Assembly: GCF_040096615.1 (NCBI RefSeq)
Contig: NZ_JBBMEJ010000007.1
Location: 1 to 64,000, forward strand
Direction of reading: 5' to 3'
Source of the DNA: Blautia_A aquisgranensis
GTDB taxonomy: Bacteria; Bacillota; Clostridia; Lachnospirales; Lachnospiraceae
Length of the DNA: 64,000 bases
A program made the position numbers and the translations under genes. The notes under the pieces are model-generated. The model searched no databases. It was given only the letters and a program-made list of their open reading frames with translations, and had not been told where the DNA came from. How positions within the stretch are numbered: the stretch's first letter is position 1; each line of letters starts with the position of its first letter. Positions 42,794 to 52,640 of the stretch are shown piece after piece.

Positions 42794-44106
42794 TGTTTGA
42801 GACTCTTAAGAGTGTTTTCAAAGTAAAGGAAATGAGAAGAAAACTTCTCTATCTGATCTGGATGATATTCGTGATCAGAATCGGATCCCAGCTTCCTGTA
42901 CCGGGAGTCGACAGTGACTTCTTTAAGCAGTGGTTTGAATCTAATACCGGTGACGCATTCAATTTCTTTGATGCGTTCACCGGCGGTTCCTTTACTCAGA
43001 TGTCAATTTTTGCATTGAACATCACACCTTACATTACTTCTTCCATTATCATTCAGCTTCTTACCATTGCCATTCCGGCACTGGAAGAGATGCAGCGTGA
43101 CGGAGAAGAAGGAAGAAAAAAGCTTACAGCAATCACACGTTATGTAACGGTTGGTCTTGCCCTGTTTGAGTCTGTTGCTATGGCAATCGGATTTGGACGT
43201 CAGGGAATGATTCCGAACATGGACTTCCTGAAAGGAATCGTAGTTGTTGCAAGTTTAACAGCGGGTTCTGCCATGCTTATGTGGCTGGGTGAGCGTATTA
43301 CTGAAAAGGGCATCGGAAATGGTATTTCCATCGTCCTGACTATTAATATCGTGTCCAGGGTCCCGAGCGATATATCCCTTCTTTATGAGAACTTCGTCAA
43401 GGGCAAAACAATTGCAAAAGGTATGCTTGCAGCCTGCATCATTGCTGTGATCATCCTGGTTGTTGTAGTGCTCGTACTTATCCTCAACGGAGCAGAGAGA
43501 AGAATTCCGGTTCAGTATTCCAAGAAGATGGTTGGACGTAAGATGATGGGCGGTCAGTCCACAAACATTCCGCTCAAGGTGAATACAGCCGGCGTTATCC
43601 CGGTTATCTTTGCTTCCTCAATCATGTCTTTCCCGTCTATCATTGCTCAGTTCGCTGGTAAGGGAAACGGAACAGGCATCGGAAGTGAAATTTTAAGAGG
43701 TCTTTCCTCTAATAACTGGTGTAATCCAAGTCAGATCCAGTATAGCTGGGGTCTGATCCTGTATGTAGTGCTTTGCGTATTCTTCGCATATTTCTACACA
43801 TCAATTACCTTTAATCCGTTGGAAGTAGCCGATAATATCAAAAAGCAGGGCGGTTTTATCCCAGGCATCCGTCCGGGAAAACCGACTTCAGATTATTTGA
43901 CTAAAATCCTGAATTATATTATATTTATAGGTGCAGTAGGTCTTGTTATCGTGGCCGTTATCCCGTTCTTCTTCAACGGTGTATTCGGTGCTAATGTTTC
44001 CTTTGGAGGAACATCCATTATCATCATCGTGGGTGTTATCCTGGAGACTGTTAAGCAGGTGGAATCCCAGCTGCTTGTACGTAATTACAAAGGCTTCCTG
44101 AACTAA
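42793..44106 (+). CDS. secY: Protein translocase subunit SecY
   Basis: A 437-residue channel protein of the Sec translocon with ten transmembrane helices. Conserved parts are the N-terminal RIGSQLPVPGVD, the plug region (FTGGSFTQMSIFALNITPYI), the cytoplasmic loop RRIPVQYSKKMVG and the C-terminal QLLVRNYKGFL. It is translationally coupled to rplO. Confidence 0.99.
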   Translation: MFETLKSVFKVKEMRRKLLYLIWMIFVIRIGSQLPVPGVDSDFFKQWFESNTGDAFNFFDAFTGGSFTQMSIFALNITPYITSSIIIQLLTIAIPALEEMQRDGEEGRKKLTAITRYVTVGLALFESVAMAIGFGRQGMIPNMDFLKGIVVVASLTAGSAMLMWLGERITEKGIGNGISIVLTINIVSRVPSDISLLYENFVKGKTIAKGMLAACIIAVIILVVVVLVLILNGAERRIPVQYSKKMVGRKMMGGQSTNIPLKVNTAGVIPVIFASSIMSFPSIIAQFAGKGNGTGIGSEILRGLSSNNWCNPSQIQYSWGLILYVVLCVFFAYFYTSITFNPLEVADNIKKQGGFIPGIRPGKPTSDYLTKILNYIIFIGAVGLVIVAVIPFFFNGVFGANVSFGGTSIIIIVGVILETVKQVESQLLVRNYKGFLN

Positions 44107-44115
44107 TTGAAAATG

Positions 44116-44145
44116 AAGGTTGCGGTACGTAAGTGTCGCAGCCTT
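44116..44145 (+). promoter_or_regulatory. Hairpin between secY and adk
   Basis: AAGGTTGCG and CGCAGCCTT pair with one T-G wobble around a 12-base loop. Only a weak T-rich stretch (TGATTT) follows, so at most it is a partial terminator. Confidence 0.5.
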
Positions 44146-44204
44146 GATTTGTAAACAGGACTGTCTGTTTTCAGGCAGAAAAAAGGAAAAATGGAGGGTA
44201 TGCT

Positions 44205-44849
44205 ATGAGAATTATTATGTTGGGTGCACCGGGGGCAGGCAAAGGTACTCAGGCTAAGAAAATTGCGGCGAAGTATGGGATCCCGCACATCTCCACAGGA
44301 GATATTTTCCGTGCCAATATCAAAAACGGTACCGAGCTTGGAAAAAAAGCAAAAACTTACATGGATCAGGGACTTCTTGTTCCGGATGAACTGACCTGTG
44401 ACCTTGTCGTAGACAGAATCCAGCAGGATGATGCGAAAAAAGGTTATGTTCTGGATGGTTTCCCAAGAACGATTCCGCAGGCAGAGTGTCTGACAGAGGC
44501 TCTGAGTAAACTTGGAAGCAAAATTGACTATGCAATCGATGTGGATGTGCCGGATGATAATATCGTGAAACGTATGGGCGGCCGCCGTGCATGTGTGAAA
44601 TGTGGTGCAACTTATCATGTTGTATTTGCAGCACCTAAGACAGAAGGCGTGTGTGATACCTGTGGTGAGAAGCTTGTACTTCGTGATGACGACAAGCCGG
44701 AGACAGTTCAGAAGCGTCTGAACGTTTATCATGATCAGACACAGCCGTTGATTGACTATTACACCAGACAAGGTGTTTTGAAGACGGTAGACGGAACCAG
44801 GGATCTGAATGAGGTATTCCAGGAGATCGTTGACATCTTAGGAGAATAA
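44205..44849 (+). CDS. adk: Adenylate kinase
   Basis: A 214-residue enzyme interconverting ATP + AMP and 2 ADP. The P-loop GAPGAGKGTQ, DGFPRT and the zinc-binding LID (CVKCGATYH and CDTCGEKL) identify the long, Zn-type form common in Gram-positives. GGAGGG precedes the ATG. Confidence 0.99.
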   Translation: MRIIMLGAPGAGKGTQAKKIAAKYGIPHISTGDIFRANIKNGTELGKKAKTYMDQGLLVPDELTCDLVVDRIQQDDAKKGYVLDGFPRTIPQAECLTEALSKLGSKIDYAIDVDVPDDNIVKRMGGRRACVKCGATYHVVFAAPKTEGVCDTCGEKLVLRDDDKPETVQKRLNVYHDQTQPLIDYYTRQGVLKTVDGTRDLNEVFQEIVDILGE

Positions 44850-44851
44850 GA

Positions 44852-45610
44852 ATGTCCGTAACAATTAAGACACAGCATGAAATAGAACTTATGAGAGAAT
44901 CCGGCCATCTTCTTGAGAAGGTGCATGACGGTTTGATTCCTTATATCAAACCAGGTGTCAGCACAAAGGAGATCGACCGCATCGGTGAAGACATGATCCG
45001 GTCGATGGGCTGTATTCCGAACTTTCTGAACTACGGAGGTTTTCCGGCTTCTTTTTGCATCAGCCTGAATGATGAGGTAGTGCATGGGATTCCATCCGAA
45101 GAGAAGATAATCCAGGACGGGGATCTGGTTAAGATCGACGCCGGCCTGATTTACAAGGGCTACCATTCTGACGCAGCACGTACGTATGCAGTAGGTAATG
45201 TATCCAAAGAAGCACAGCAGCTTATCAAAGTTACGAGAGAGTGCTTTTTTGAGGGATTGAAGATGGCAAAAGCAGGAAATCATTTAAATGATATTTCCAA
45301 AGCCATCGGTGCTCACGCAGCAAAATACCGTTATGGTATCGTACGTGACCTTGTAGGACATGGAATCGGAACTCATCTTCATGAGGATCCGCAGATTCCA
45401 AACTTCCCGCAGAAGCGCAGGGGCATCAAGCTCCTTCCGGGAATGACCCTGGCCGTCGAGCCCATGATCAATCTTGGTCGTGCGGACGTGGCATGGCTGG
45501 ACGATGAGTGGACAGTAGTGACCATGGATGGTTCACTTTCCGCCCATTATGAAAATACGATCCTCATCACAGATGGGGAACCAGAGATTCTGACGCTTAC
45601 GAATCTGTAA
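44852..45610 (+). CDS. map: Methionine aminopeptidase, type I
   Basis: A 252-residue metallo-enzyme that removes N-terminal Met. The five ligands are within DAGLIYKGYHSDAART, GHGIG, AVEPM and ENTILIT, as in the family. It lies two bases after adk; GGAG in the end of adk serves as binding site. Confidence 0.98.
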   Translation: MSVTIKTQHEIELMRESGHLLEKVHDGLIPYIKPGVSTKEIDRIGEDMIRSMGCIPNFLNYGGFPASFCISLNDEVVHGIPSEEKIIQDGDLVKIDAGLIYKGYHSDAARTYAVGNVSKEAQQLIKVTRECFFEGLKMAKAGNHLNDISKAIGAHAAKYRYGIVRDLVGHGIGTHLHEDPQIPNFPQKRRGIKLLPGMTLAVEPMINLGRADVAWLDDEWTVVTMDGSLSAHYENTILITDGEPEILTLTNL

Positions 45611-45644
45611 GCAGCAATTGTTGTTATGACATAGGAGGTAAAAA

Positions 45645-45863
45645 ATGTCAAAAGCAGATGTGATCGAAGTAGAAGGCACTGTTCTGGAGAAACTGCCTAA
45701 CGCGATGTTTAAAGTAGAACTGGAAAACAAGCATGTGGTACTTGCACATATCAGCGGCAAGCTCCGCATGAACTTTATCCGTATTCTCCCGGGAGATAAG
45801 GTAACGATCGAGCTTTCTCCGTATGATCTTTCCAAGGGAAGAATCATCTGGAGAGATAAATAA
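45645..45863 (+). CDS. infA: Translation initiation factor IF-1
   Basis: A 72-residue S1/OB-fold protein that binds the ribosomal A site. SKADVIEVEGTVLEKLPN and SGKLRMNFIRILPGD are typical. In most Firmicutes rpmJ follows at once; here a terminator and about 7 kb of other genes intervene. AGGAGG precedes the ATG. Confidence 0.99.
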   Translation: MSKADVIEVEGTVLEKLPNAMFKVELENKHVVLAHISGKLRMNFIRILPGDKVTIELSPYDLSKGRIIWRDK

Positions 45864-45873
45864 GAAATTTTTG

Positions 45874-45907
45874 AAGGACCTGGCGGTTTTGGCTGCCGGG
45901 TTCTTTT
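45874..45907 (+). terminator. Terminator after infA
   Basis: AGGACCTGGCGG and CTGCCGGGTTCT pair imperfectly around TTTTGG and are followed by TTTTT. It ends the S10-spc transcript before the accessory insert. Confidence 0.83.
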
Positions 45908-46036
45908 TTGTTCAGAGAAAAATTATTCGGCCCTGTTCTGATAAAAAGGGAATCACATTTTTTTCACGCTTTAAACATAAACTGAACAGATTTTGTTGAT
46001 ATAGTATGGGCATACAAGATAAAGAGAGGAGCTTAT

Positions 46037-48091
46037 ATGAAGAAAAAATATCTGGCGGCAATCCTGGGAGTTATGATAGCAACAACATCCGTTACCGCAT
46101 GTGGGGCAACACAGACGGAGACAAAAGAAAGTGCGGCTGAGAGCTCAGCGGATAAGAATACAGAAGACAGCAGTGCAGATAGTACAGAGGGTGATACGAA
46201 AACGAATGCGGATTCAGAAGATTCTGATGCTGAAGAAGATGTGACCTACGGTGAAGTGAAGTCTGTAGAAGATGGAAAACTGACGATCGCAGTAGGAACA
46301 AAGAAGGACATGGGAAGTGCACCCGAGAAGCCGGACGATGATAAATCAGACAGTAAAGCATCAGAAAAAACAGGTGATGACAACAGCGAAATTCCGGAGA
46401 AACCAGAGGGAAGCAGCAGTGGGGAAAATAATGCAGGAGCTCCGGATGGCATGCAGGGCGAAGAACTTTCCATGCTGGATCTTACAGGCGATGAGCTGAC
46501 CGTTACAGTAACAGAAACTACAGTGATAACCAAGGAAAGTGCCGGAGGACGAGGCGGAGCACTGAGAGGAAATCAGGGCGAAGTTCCGGAGAAACCAGAA
46601 GGGAACAATAACGATGGCAACAAGCCAGAAAGTGAAACAATCGAACTCTCCGATATTCAGGAAGGTGATATTGTAGCGATTACTACAGATGACGATAGAA
46701 ATGCACTGACCATCAAAGTACAGAATAACGACATGGGTGGCGGCCAGGGCGGCCCTGTAGGTACACCGGGCGGAGATGCCCAGGGAGCAGACAGCTACGA
46801 TGCAGCAAACACATACGATTCTGATACCGAAGTATCGGACACTTCTCTGGAATCAACCGGAACAGACGAAAATGCGGCACTGGTTTCATCAGGCGCAAAT
46901 GTAACCTTCAACAATGTAGATATTACCAGAACCTCCGCAGACAGTACAGGCGGAGATAACTCCAGCTTCTATGGCGTAGGAGCAGCACTTCTTACAACTG
47001 CTGGGAATTCATATGTAAAAGGCGGAACTGTAACAACAGATGCGGCAGGCGGAGCAGGAATTTTTGCTTACAGCGATGGAACGGTGTATGCGGCGGACAC
47101 AACGATTAAGACTACACAGGATACTTCCGGCGGAATTCACGCAGCAGGCGGCGGAAAATTATATGCCTGGGATCTGAACGTGGAGACCAATGGAGAGTCT
47201 GCAGCTGCAATCCGAAGTGACCGTGGCGGTGGAACCATGGTAGTGGATGGTGGAAGCTATACATCGAACGGCGAGGGCTCACCGGCTGTATACTGTACTG
47301 CAGATATTGCAGTAAAAGATGCCACTCTTACAGCTAACGGATCAGAGGCTGTCTGCATCGAAGGATTAAATTCCCTGCATCTTTTCAACTGTGACCTTAC
47401 AGGAAATATGAGTGATTTAAGCCAGAATGACAGCACCTGGACGGTGATCCTGTACCAGAGTATGTCCGGCGATTCCGAAGTAGGAAACAGTACCTTCCAG
47501 ATGGATGGAGGAAGCCTTACGTCAGAAAACGGCGGCGTATTTTATACAACCAACACAGAATCGGATATCGCTTTAAAAGATGTAAATATTACATATAATA
47601 ATGATAACGAATATTTTCTATGCTGTTCAGGAAACAATAATGAGCGCGGCTGGGGAGAAAGCGGAAACAATGGTGCAGACTGCGATTTTACAGCAATCAG
47701 CCAGGATATGGAAGGCGATGTAATCTGGGACAGTATCAGTGATCTTGATTTTTATATGACAGACGGAAGCAGTCTGACAGGAGCGATCGTGGATGATGAA
47801 AGCTTTGCAGGAAATGGCGGGGACGGATACTGTAATGTATATGTAAGTAAGGATTCTACCTGGACAGTAACCGGTGACAGCACAGTATCCACACTTTCAA
47901 GTGAAGGAACGATAGTTGACGATTCCGGTAAAACAGTTACAATTAAAGGAACAGATGGAACTGTTTATGCAGAAGGCGACAGTGAGTACACAATAACTGT
48001 AGATAAATATGAAGATACAGTTGATGTATCCGGCAGTGACAGTGTAGCTTCCTGGTCCGATTATGCAGTGGAAAAACCGGAACAATTGTAA
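46037..48091 (+). CDS. Surface lipoprotein with predicted beta-helix carbohydrate-binding region
   Basis: A 684-residue exported lipoprotein. The signal peptide ends at the lipobox VTAC, so Cys22 is the predicted lipid-modified residue. Acidic Ser/Asp/Glu-rich spacers with recurring PEKPEG and PEKPDD follow to about residue 240. From about 265 to 640 the sequence is Gly/Ser/Thr/Asn-rich with short recurring strands such as AIRSDRGGGTMVVDGGSYTS, as in right-handed parallel beta-helix proteins. No catalytic site is recognised. It may bind or modify extracellular polysaccharide. GAGAGGAG precedes the ATG; the gene stands alone inside the ribosomal protein cluster. Confidence 0.8.
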   Translation: MKKKYLAAILGVMIATTSVTACGATQTETKESAAESSADKNTEDSSADSTEGDTKTNADSEDSDAEEDVTYGEVKSVEDGKLTIAVGTKKDMGSAPEKPDDDKSDSKASEKTGDDNSEIPEKPEGSSSGENNAGAPDGMQGEELSMLDLTGDELTVTVTETTVITKESAGGRGGALRGNQGEVPEKPEGNNNDGNKPESETIELSDIQEGDIVAITTDDDRNALTIKVQNNDMGGGQGGPVGTPGGDAQGADSYDAANTYDSDTEVSDTSLESTGTDENAALVSSGANVTFNNVDITRTSADSTGGDNSSFYGVGAALLTTAGNSYVKGGTVTTDAAGGAGIFAYSDGTVYAADTTIKTTQDTSGGIHAAGGGKLYAWDLNVETNGESAAAIRSDRGGGTMVVDGGSYTSNGEGSPAVYCTADIAVKDATLTANGSEAVCIEGLNSLHLFNCDLTGNMSDLSQNDSTWTVILYQSMSGDSEVGNSTFQMDGGSLTSENGGVFYTTNTESDIALKDVNITYNNDNEYFLCCSGNNNERGWGESGNNGADCDFTAISQDMEGDVIWDSISDLDFYMTDGSSLTGAIVDDESFAGNGGDGYCNVYVSKDSTWTVTGDSTVSTLSSEGTIVDDSGKTVTIKGTDGTVYAEGDSEYTITVDKYEDTVDVSGSDSVASWSDYAVEKPEQL

Positions 48092-48239
48092 GATCAGCCG
48101 TTTATCAGAAGAAGATTACTGTGATATAAAGAAATAAGTTAGAGATTTCCGGCCTGAGGATAGAAAATAGAGAGGCTATCTTGGGAAACAAAACAGCTGT
48201 ATATCGGAAATATTAATGAAATAAAGAGGAAATAAGAGA

Positions 48240-48287
48240 AAAAAACGCTGAGAATGACGATAAATTCATTATTCTCAGCGTTTTTTA
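48240..48287 (+). terminator. Bidirectional terminator between lipoprotein and transporter genes
   Basis: AAAAACGCTGAGAAT and ATTCTCAGCGTTTTT form a perfect 15-base-pair stem, serving two converging genes. The rest of the 237-base gap shows no gene. Confidence 0.92.
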
Positions 48288-48328
48288 TGTAAGGGTATTC
48301 AGGATTCGATATCTCCATCAGTTATTTA

Positions 48329-49651
48329 TCATCCGATTCCGCCCAGAGCGATTCCAAGGATCAGAACCAGGAAACAGATCGGAATATAGATATATTTGCA
48401 TATTGGGTAAAAATATTTCGTAAATGGTTTTTCACGGCCTTTATTGATCTGTTCTTCTACATATTTCTTTCCGAAGATCCAGAAGAACATAATTCCTGCA
48501 AGTCCTGCACCAAGAGGGCAGATATAGATGGAAAGTACATCCATCCAGTCAGATACAATACCCTGTATCAGAAGAGAAACGATGATACCGATTCCGGCAA
48601 TAATCATACAGGATGGAACTCTTCCCAGACCGGTTTTTTCCTGAACCGTAGCGATCGGAGCTTCGTAGAGGTTCATAAGAGAAGTCATTCCCGCAAGGAA
48701 CACTGCTACGAAGAAGATAATGGCAATAATCCGTCCACCTGGCATGGTTTTGATCAGGTGTGGAAGATAAATAAACAGAAGTCCGGGACCACCCTGGTCA
48801 AGCTGTGCTCCGGTGGTAGCCATAGCCGGGATGATCACAAGCGCTGCCAGCATGGCTGCAATGGTATCAAAAAGTGCCACCCGGGCAGCAGACGCCGGAA
48901 TATCCTCGCTGTCCGGAAGATAGGAGCCGTAGATCAGAGTTCCGTTTCCTGCCACAGAAAGGGAAAAGAAAGCCTGACCAAGAGCAAAGATCCAGGTGGA
49001 AGGTTTTGCCAGAACTTCCGGTTCCACACGGAAAATATAACGGTATCCGTCGATTGCACCTGGCTGAAAAGCAACGTAGATGCCAAGGATCACAAACAGT
49101 ATGAAGAAAACAGGCATCATGATCTTGTTGGCTTTTTCGATACCGCTGCCAACACCGTACATCAGAATAAACATGCAGATCACAAGTGCTGCAAGCTGCC
49201 AGAGATTGTTTCCCCAGGAAGAAGCCATGCCGCCGAATCTGGAACCAAAGCCCTCGATATCTTCCGGAGCCAGGGTGGAGCCTGTAAAAGTTCCGATCAT
49301 ATACCGGAAGATCCAGCCCATGACAACCGTGTAACCGATAGCCATGGCAAGTGCGCCGATCACAGGAATCCAGCCAAGAGTTTCGCCAGCTTTGCGTTTT
49401 CCCTTCGACTCGCAGGCAAGGCCGAAAGCATCAATAGGGCCGGAGCGGGTTCCGCGCCCGAAACTCATCTCACCGATCACACCGGTAAAACTGATCAGTG
49501 CTACAAAAATAAAATACGGGATCAGAAAAGATCCCCCTCCATACAGGGAAACTCTGGTAGGAAACATCCAGATATTTCCCATGCCAACCGCTGAACCGAT
49601 GCAGGCCAGGATAAATCCCCAGCGGCTGGTAAAAGATTCACGTTTTTTCAT
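48329..49651 (-). CDS. Neurotransmitter:sodium symporter (NSS/SNF family)
   Basis: A 440-residue sodium-coupled transporter, probably for an amino acid. The N-terminal signature is SRWGFILACIGSAVGMGNIW (unwound helix 1), and eleven or twelve hydrophobic helices are visible. The ATG at 49651 has GAGAGG upstream; a longer frame adds six residues without support. It is transcribed against the ribosomal protein genes within the insert. Confidence 0.92.
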   Translation of the reverse strand: MKKRESFTSRWGFILACIGSAVGMGNIWMFPTRVSLYGGGSFLIPYFIFVALISFTGVIGEMSFGRGTRSGPIDAFGLACESKGKRKAGETLGWIPVIGALAMAIGYTVVMGWIFRYMIGTFTGSTLAPEDIEGFGSRFGGMASSWGNNLWQLAALVICMFILMYGVGSGIEKANKIMMPVFFILFVILGIYVAFQPGAIDGYRYIFRVEPEVLAKPSTWIFALGQAFFSLSVAGNGTLIYGSYLPDSEDIPASAARVALFDTIAAMLAALVIIPAMATTGAQLDQGGPGLLFIYLPHLIKTMPGGRIIAIIFFVAVFLAGMTSLMNLYEAPIATVQEKTGLGRVPSCMIIAGIGIIVSLLIQGIVSDWMDVLSIYICPLGAGLAGIMFFWIFGKKYVEEQINKGREKPFTKYFYPICKYIYIPICFLVLILGIALGGIG

Positions 49652-49714
49652 AAGATTTCCTCTCTCCATTTGATCTTATCAGTATAACATAATTAAGGGA
49701 AAGAAGAAACTCTA

Positions 49715-50018
49715 TTATCGACGAAGTGCATTGTCATAAAAACGGAAATGATCCGGTCTGTGACGGGATTGTGTGTACTCAAACATGATACCGTCACTGT
49801 TGTAAGTCTGGCTGGAAACTACGGCGACACAGTTATAGTCTCTTACGTTGAGATGCAGATATTTTTCATCAATCTGAGTTACTTTTTCCACGGTCATAAC
49901 ACGCTTGCTGTTGACGATCGTCATATGAAGTGTATGTTCCAGATATTCATATATGGAATGACTGGCAATCTCAGCAGTAAGTCCGGGAACCGTTTCCTTC
50001 AGAAAATAGTTGTGGTTG
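49715..50018 (-). pseudogene. GntR-family regulator (TreR-like), only the C-terminal UTRA part
   Basis: About 100 residues match the second half of a UTRA effector domain (IINHNYFLKETVPGL to the final FRFYDNALRR). The winged helix and first half of UTRA, roughly 135 residues, are missing, so it cannot bind DNA. The frame runs straight into the EIIC remnant on the other strand, meaning one deletion removed both N-termini and the shared promoter region. Confidence 0.85.
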
Positions 50019-50824
50019 ATGATCGCTCTTTCCAATATAGCTCAGGGCTCCGCTGTTATGGGAATGATCGTTCTTCAGAAGAAAAATGCGGCTGCCCAGG
50101 AGGTAAATGTTCCGGCAGGAATTTCCTGTTATCTTGGAGTAACAGAGCCGGCGATTTTTGGTGTAAACCTGAAATACGGATTTCCGTTTATCTGCGGAAT
50201 GATCGGTTCAGCAGTATCCGCAGTGGTATGTGTTATGACTTCAACCACAGCCAATGCAGTAGGAGTAGGTGGAATTCCGGGAATCCTCTCTATTCAGCCG
50301 AAATATATGGGAAGCTTTGCCATCTGTATGGTGATCGCATTTGTAGTTCCGATGGTACTGACCATGATCGTCGGAAAGAAAAAGCTTTTCTGACCGGAAA
50401 AGTGATTCCTTTGGAAGAAGTAAATGATGGCGTATTCTCAGCGGGTGTTATGGGCGATGGTGTAGCTATCCTTCCGGAGAATGATATTCTTTATGCACCA
50501 TGTGACGGAGAAGTAACCGTACTTATGGATGAATCCAGACATGCCTGCGGATTGACACTTGACAATGGAATGGAAATTCTTCTGCATATTGGAATCGATA
50601 CGGTAGAGATGAAGGGCAACGGATTTGAATATCTTGTGGCTCTTGGACAGAAAGTAAAAGCAGGAACACCGCTGGTACGTTTTGACAGAGAAAAGATCCA
50701 GGCAGCAGGTCATCCGGATGTGACCGTGTGCATTGTTACAGAAGAAGGAAATGCGAAAAACTTTAAATTCATAACAGATATTCACGTAGAAGCAGGAAAA
50801 ACAACAATTGTTTCACATGAGTAG
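50019..50824 (+). pseudogene. PTS EIIBCA (trehalose type) remnant, 5'-deleted and frameshifted
   Basis: From 50019 the frame gives the end of an EIIC domain (ALSNIAQGSAVMGMI, YLGVTEPAIFGVNLK), ending at a stop at 50391-50393. The EIIA domain continues in another frame from about 50385 (LTGKVIPLEEV, phosphoacceptor His in ILLHIGIDTVEM) to 50824. The shift falls in an A-rich stretch, GAAAGAAAAAGC. The EIIB domain and most of EIIC are absent. The assignment to trehalose rests on the adjacent TreR-like and GH13 remnants. Confidence 0.87.
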
Positions 50825-50856
50825 AAGAACAGAATTCGCTCAGAGAGGCAAAAAAT

Positions 50857-51806
50857 ATGACAGAATTTGGAAAGAAGACAGTATATCAGGTTTATCCGAA
50901 GTCCTTTTATGATTCTAATGGTGACGGAGTCGGAGATATTAACGGAATTACCGGAAAACTGGATTATCTGAAAAAACTCGGAATTGACTATCTGTGGATT
51001 ACACCGGTATTTGTATCACCGATGAATGACAATGGATATGATGTTGCAGACTATTACAGGATAAATCCGCAGTTTGGTACCATGGAAGATATGGATACGC
51101 TGATTGGTACCTGCATCTGTTTGATGTTACTCAGGCAGATTTAAACTGGGAAAATCCGAAAGTAAGAGAAGAACTGAAAAAGGTGATCCTGTTCTGGAAG
51201 AACAAAGGCGTAAAGGGTTTCCGATTCGATGTGGTAAATCTGATTTCCAAGCCGGACTGTTCGAAGATGAAAGATATGATAACAGTAGGGGAAATGTCCT
51301 CTACCTCACTGGAAAACTGCATTCGCTATTCCGGTAAAGCAGAAAAAGAGCTTTCCATGTGCTTTAATTTTCACCATCTGAAGGTCGATTATAAAGATGG
51401 TGATAAATGGGCACTGATGGAGCCGGACAGAATGGCACTGAAGAAGCTGTTTGAAAAATGGCAGACAGGAATGCAGAATGGTGATGGCTGGAATGCACTT
51501 TTCTGGTGCAACCACTATCAGCCGCGCATTGTATCCAGAATGGGAGATGAAGGAAGATACTGGAAGGAATCTGCCAAAATGCTTGCGGCAGCGATCCACA
51601 TGATGCGGGGAACTCCCTATGTTTATCAGGGAGAAGAACTGATCGTGCTGAATAATCTTACCGGAAAAGAAGTGACTGTTGAAAAACAGGCACAGTGGAA
51701 GAGTTATGAAAAGCTTCTTGGGAATTATGAGGACAGCAGAATGGAAGAAGCTGCGATCATACTGAGACCATTTGAGACAATGGTGCTGGATTCAAAGAGT
51801 GAATAA
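50857..51806 (+). pseudogene. GH13 trehalose-6-phosphate hydrolase (TreC-like), internally deleted
   Basis: It begins normally (KTVYQVYPKSFYDSNGDGVG; LWITPVFVSPMNDNGYDV). Near 51108 the sequence jumps from DTLI to WYLHLFDVTQADLNW with a frame change and a stop at 51142. From there it runs to the nucleophile region GFRFDVVNL. A second loss of about 30 codons lies near 51265 before DMITVGEMSS. A third, about 160 codons, joins YQGEEL to IVLNNLTGKE near 51645. Only about 300 of roughly 560 codons remain. The deletion sizes are estimated from family knowledge. Confidence 0.87.
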
Positions 51807-51838
51807 GAATGCAGGGGAAGCTGTTTAAATTGTAAAAT

Positions 51839-51906
51839 AAAAACAGAGCTGAATACTTTTAAGTGCTGTGTATACACGCAGAATAAAAGTATCAGCTCTG
51901 TTTTTT
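51839..51906 (+). terminator. Bidirectional terminator after the treC remnant
   Basis: AAAACAGAGCTGAATACTTTTA and TAAAAGTATCAGCTCTGTTTT (each given by its ends CAGAGCTGA / TCAGCTCTG) form a very long stem between converging genes. Confidence 0.88.
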
Positions 51907-51929
51907 ATTCCATCCTGTATAAAAAAATA

Positions 51930-52640
51930 TCAGGCCTGTTCTTTCTGTCCGGAAATCTTAAGATAGCCTGCAGCGGGAACAGCTTCCGGGGAAAGAGTCC
52001 TGATATCTGCGCTGACCAGCCATGTGGCACCAAAAGCAGGAATAAGACAGAACCAGATTCCGGGAATATCGCATACCATATAAAGAATCAGGGAAAGTGC
52101 TGCACCTGTATGGAAGGAAAGCAGCGTCATTCCGTAAAATTTCGCCTTATCACGCTGCGCGGAGTCCTTTTTCATAAGAAACTCTGTAAGCGCAGAGGTA
52201 AACTGGCGGAGATTATTGGTGGAAAAGATGGTGGAGCTGTTGTAGCCACCGGGTGCCTTAAAGGTACACCACTGAAACGGCATTGCAAAAAATACAGGGT
52301 ACAGTGCGATCACAGGGCTCATCTCAGAAGGAAGAAATCCGAGAAGCAGTACAGCACAGATATCTATTCCGATACTGATGTAACGAAGATCCATAGAAAA
52401 ATGTGCCGGAATCCATACTGTAAGGATCACCGCAGACATATAGACAGCCAGAGCACCAAAGCGCAGCAGCATATCCGGAAAATTCCTACCTACAAGATCA
52501 CGTACCAGATAAAGAAGATTGGCAGTCTGTGCATTGCCGAAAAGATCTGCCCTGGATACAATAGCATAAAGGCCAAGGTACCCGCCGATAAAAGACAGGG
52601 TATAGTGGATCAGAAAACGATATTTCAGTTCCGTGTGCAT
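51930..52640 (-). CDS. DUF1275 (YoaK-like) membrane protein
   Basis: A 236-residue polytopic membrane protein with about six hydrophobic helices. The N-terminal HYTLSFIGGYLGLYAIVSR and the central FKAPGGYNSSTIFSTNNLRQ, with its N-x-R pattern, fit the DUF1275 family, whose function is unknown. The ATG at 52640 has AAAGGAT upstream; the longer frame has no binding site. Confidence 0.8.
   Translation of the reverse strand: MHTELKYRFLIHYTLSFIGGYLGLYAIVSRADLFGNAQTANLLYLVRDLVGRNFPDMLLRFGALAVYMSAVILTVWIPAHFSMDLRYISIGIDICAVLLLGFLPSEMSPVIALYPVFFAMPFQWCTFKAPGGYNSSTIFSTNNLRQFTSALTEFLMKKDSAQRDKAKFYGMTLLSFHTGAALSLILYMVCDIPGIWFCLIPAFGATWLVSADIRTLSPEAVPAAGYLKISGQKEQA

Noticed and set aside
49748..50824. 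358-codon frame as one real protein
   Set aside because: Its first two thirds are antisense to treR or out of frame with EIIC; only the last third (EIIA) is genuine coding sequence.
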